Assembly (NCBI GenBank): GCA_014879345.1
Contig: JACSSI010000185.1
Span: forward strand, 1 to 8,176
Source of the DNA: Anaerolineae bacterium
GTDB taxonomy: Bacteria > Chloroflexota > Anaerolineae > Promineifilales > Promineifilaceae
Reading direction: 5' to 3'
Length of the DNA: 8,176 nt
Below the pieces are notes generated by a model. The model did not search any database. It was not told the DNA's origin and was given only the letters and a program-made list of their open reading frames with translations. Both the position numbers and the translations under genes were made by a program. Shown here one piece after another: positions 6,882-8,176 of this stretch; position 1 is the stretch's first letter, and each line of letters begins with the position of its first letter.

Positions 6882-8176
6882 ATGACAGAAACATTACACG
6901 ATTATCAAGATGTGGATAAACCGACTGCCGCACGAGTGGCAGATTTGTTGAGCCGAATGACACTGGCGGAAAAAGTGAGCCAGATGTGTAACGATGCCCC
7001 TGCTTTGCCGCAGTTTGGCATGGCAGCGTATGACTTTTGGAGCGAGGCGCTGCATGGCGTGGCGCGAAACGGCCGGGCGACCGTCTTTCCGCAGGCAATT
7101 GGCATGGCGGCGACCTGGGATGCGCCGCTGATCGAAAAAGTGGCCTCTGCCATTGGCGACGAGGCGCGGGCTAAACATCATGAGGCGGTTAGAAGAAACG
7201 GCCGTTCTCTCATCTATCAGGGTCTCACCATGTGGTCGCCCAACGTCAACATCTTCCGCGATCCGCGCTGGGGGCGGGGGCAGGAAACGTGGGGCGAAGA
7301 CCCGGTGCTGACTGGCGAAATGGGCGCGGCCTTCGTGCGCGGCTTGCAAGGCGACCATCCCGTCTACTTGAAAACGGCGGCGTGTGCCAAACATTACGCC
7401 GTCCACAGTGGCCCGGAAGGGCAGCGCCACACCTTTAACGCCCTGGCGTCACCGCGCGACATGGCCGATACCTATTTACCCGCCTTCAAAAAGTTAGTCA
7501 CAGAAGCCAACGTCGAGGCGGTGATGGGTGCATATAACCGCACTAACGGCGAAGCGTGCTGCGCCAGTCCCACGCTGCTGCAACAGATTTTGCGCGAAGA
7601 ATGGGGCTTTACCGGCCATGTGGTGTCCGACTGCGGCGCGATCAACGATTTGCACCAGCATCATGGCCTGACGGCCGATGGCGCTGAAAGTGCGGCGCTG
7701 GCGGTCAAAAACGGCTGCGATATGAGCTGTTTCTGCACCTATGAAAATTTGGGCGAAGCGGTCAAGCGCGGCTTGATCATGGAAGCGGAAATTGACAGGG
7801 CGCTGGCCGGTACCCTGGCGACGCGCTTCAAACTGGGCATGTTCGACCCGCCGGAGCAGGTTCCTTATACCTCGATACCGATGGCGGTGGTGAACTGTGA
7901 GGCGCACCAGGATTTGGCGTATGAAACGGCCGTTAAATCCGTCGTGCTGCTCAAAAACAACAACATCCTGCCGCTGGGCGCAGGGACCAAATCCATGATG
8001 GTGGTGGGGCCGAACGCGACCTCGGTTGATGTGCTGCTTGGCAATTACGCTGGCATTTCTGACACCATGACGACGCTGTTGGAGGGCGTGGCCGGGGCGA
8101 TGCCGGAAGGCATGAAGATTGATTATCGTATGGGATGTACCCTCACCCAGCCCACAGCCAATCCGACGAACTGGAC
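6882..8176 (+). CDS. Glycoside hydrolase family 3 enzyme, beta-xylosidase/beta-glucosidase type (3' end cut off by window)
   Basis: The frame is open from ATG 6882 to the edge, giving 431 residues of a protein that in this family is usually 700 or more long. It should cleave terminal beta-linked sugars (xylose, glucose or arabinose) from oligosaccharides with retention of configuration. Visible landmarks are WSEALHGVARNG (53-64), FPQAIGMAATWD (69-80), WSPNVNIFRDPRWGRGQETW (118-137), KHYAVHSGPE (170-179), MGAYNRTNG (215-223) and the nucleophile region VVSDCGAIND with Asp250. These fit the plant and bacterial xylosidase branch best. The second domain starts near 345 (VKSVVLLKNNNILPL). The general acid Glu should lie beyond the window and cannot be checked. 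No signal peptide is present, so it probably acts in the cytoplasm on imported oligosaccharides. AGGAG (6866-6870) lies 11 bases before the start, slightly far. Confidence 0.93.
   Translation, partial: MTETLHDYQDVDKPTAARVADLLSRMTLAEKVSQMCNDAPALPQFGMAAYDFWSEALHGVARNGRATVFPQAIGMAATWDAPLIEKVASAIGDEARAKHHEAVRRNGRSLIYQGLTMWSPNVNIFRDPRWGRGQETWGEDPVLTGEMGAAFVRGLQGDHPVYLKTAACAKHYAVHSGPEGQRHTFNALASPRDMADTYLPAFKKLVTEANVEAVMGAYNRTNGEACCASPTLLQQILREEWGFTGHVVSDCGAINDLHQHHGLTADGAESAALAVKNGCDMSCFCTYENLGEAVKRGLIMEAEIDRALAGTLATRFKLGMFDPPEQVPYTSIPMAVVNCEAHQDLAYETAVKSVVLLKNNNILPLGAGTKSMMVVGPNATSVDVLLGNYAGISDTMTTLLEGVAGAMPEGMKIDYRMGCTLTQPTANPTNW

Larger units (their letters stand above)
1958..7934. repeat. Dispersed AACGGCCGTT palindrome family
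   Basis: Exact AACGGCCGTT occurs at 2158, 2630, 3823, 4471, 7197 and 7925. The 8-base core ACGGCCGT is also found at 1958 and 5117. The 6-base core CGGCCG occurs 15 times, starting at 1959, 2160, 2632, 3515, 3605, 3825, 4473, 4710, 4980, 5067, 5118, 7070, 7199, 7672 and 7927. Inside genes the 10-mer is read both as Asn-Gly-Arg and as Thr-Ala-Val, and one copy is intergenic, so protein sequence does not explain it. Being self-complementary, it has no strand. Confidence 0.8.

Noticed and set aside
6766..7907. Minus-strand open frames opposite the GH3 gene, the longest 178 codons
   Set aside because: The plus strand carries a clear GH3 reading frame with conserved motifs throughout; the GC-rich codon bias leaves the opposite strand open by chance.
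1..8176. CRISPR array, transposon ends, prophage genes, tRNA or rRNA
   Set aside because: I found no regularly spaced repeats, transposase or integrase motifs, terminal inverted repeats, or cloverleaf-like stems; the dispersed palindrome is too short and irregularly spaced for a CRISPR.

Overview
The window looks like a piece of a free-living bacterial chromosome, probably from the Chloroflexota (Anaerolineae/Caldilineae/Ardenticatenia-like) and probably from an environmental assembly. That placement is inference. It rests on the style of the Thr/Pro-rich surface lipoprotein, the mixed gene content and a strikingly frequent palindrome, AACGGCCGTT. No rRNA, tRNA or universal marker is present to confirm it. 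Composition changes across the window. The left end is AT-rich (26 G+C in 60 bases counted at 1561-1620) and the right end is GC-rich (42 in 60 at 7261-7320).

Layout. Positions 1-475 hold no convincing gene, only a weak promoter candidate and an orphan Shine-Dalgarno-like site. A probable two-gene operon follows on the + strand: a protein resembling an AAA/STAND ATPase with a ruined P-loop and a C-terminal winged helix (476-1726), then an MscS-family mechanosensitive channel (1763-2566). A 176-bp spacer carries a GC-centred palindrome and a sigma70-like promoter ahead of a complete single-polypeptide ABC exporter (2743-4572). An 87-bp convergent spacer with a long-loop inverted repeat separates it from a minus-strand lipoprotein (6669-4660). 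The lipoprotein has a Thr/Pro-rich stalk, a PsbP-like domain and a degenerate beta-propeller. A divergent regulatory region (6670-6881) then leads into a glycoside hydrolase family 3 enzyme of the beta-xylosidase/beta-glucosidase type. It starts at 6882 and runs off the right edge with its reading frame open.

How the genes relate. Only the pseudo-ATPase/MscS pair looks functionally coupled (same strand, 36-bp gap, strong ribosome binding site on the channel). The ABC exporter has its own promoter candidate and probably works as a homodimer. The lipoprotein and GH3 genes share only a divergent promoter region, so a joint role is possible but not shown. There is no sign of a phage, transposon, CRISPR array or recognised defence island. 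The two most notable things are the AACGGCCGTT palindrome family (6 exact 10-mers, 15 copies of its CGGCCG core, in two reading frames and in intergenic DNA) and the pseudo-ATPase/mechanosensitive channel pair.
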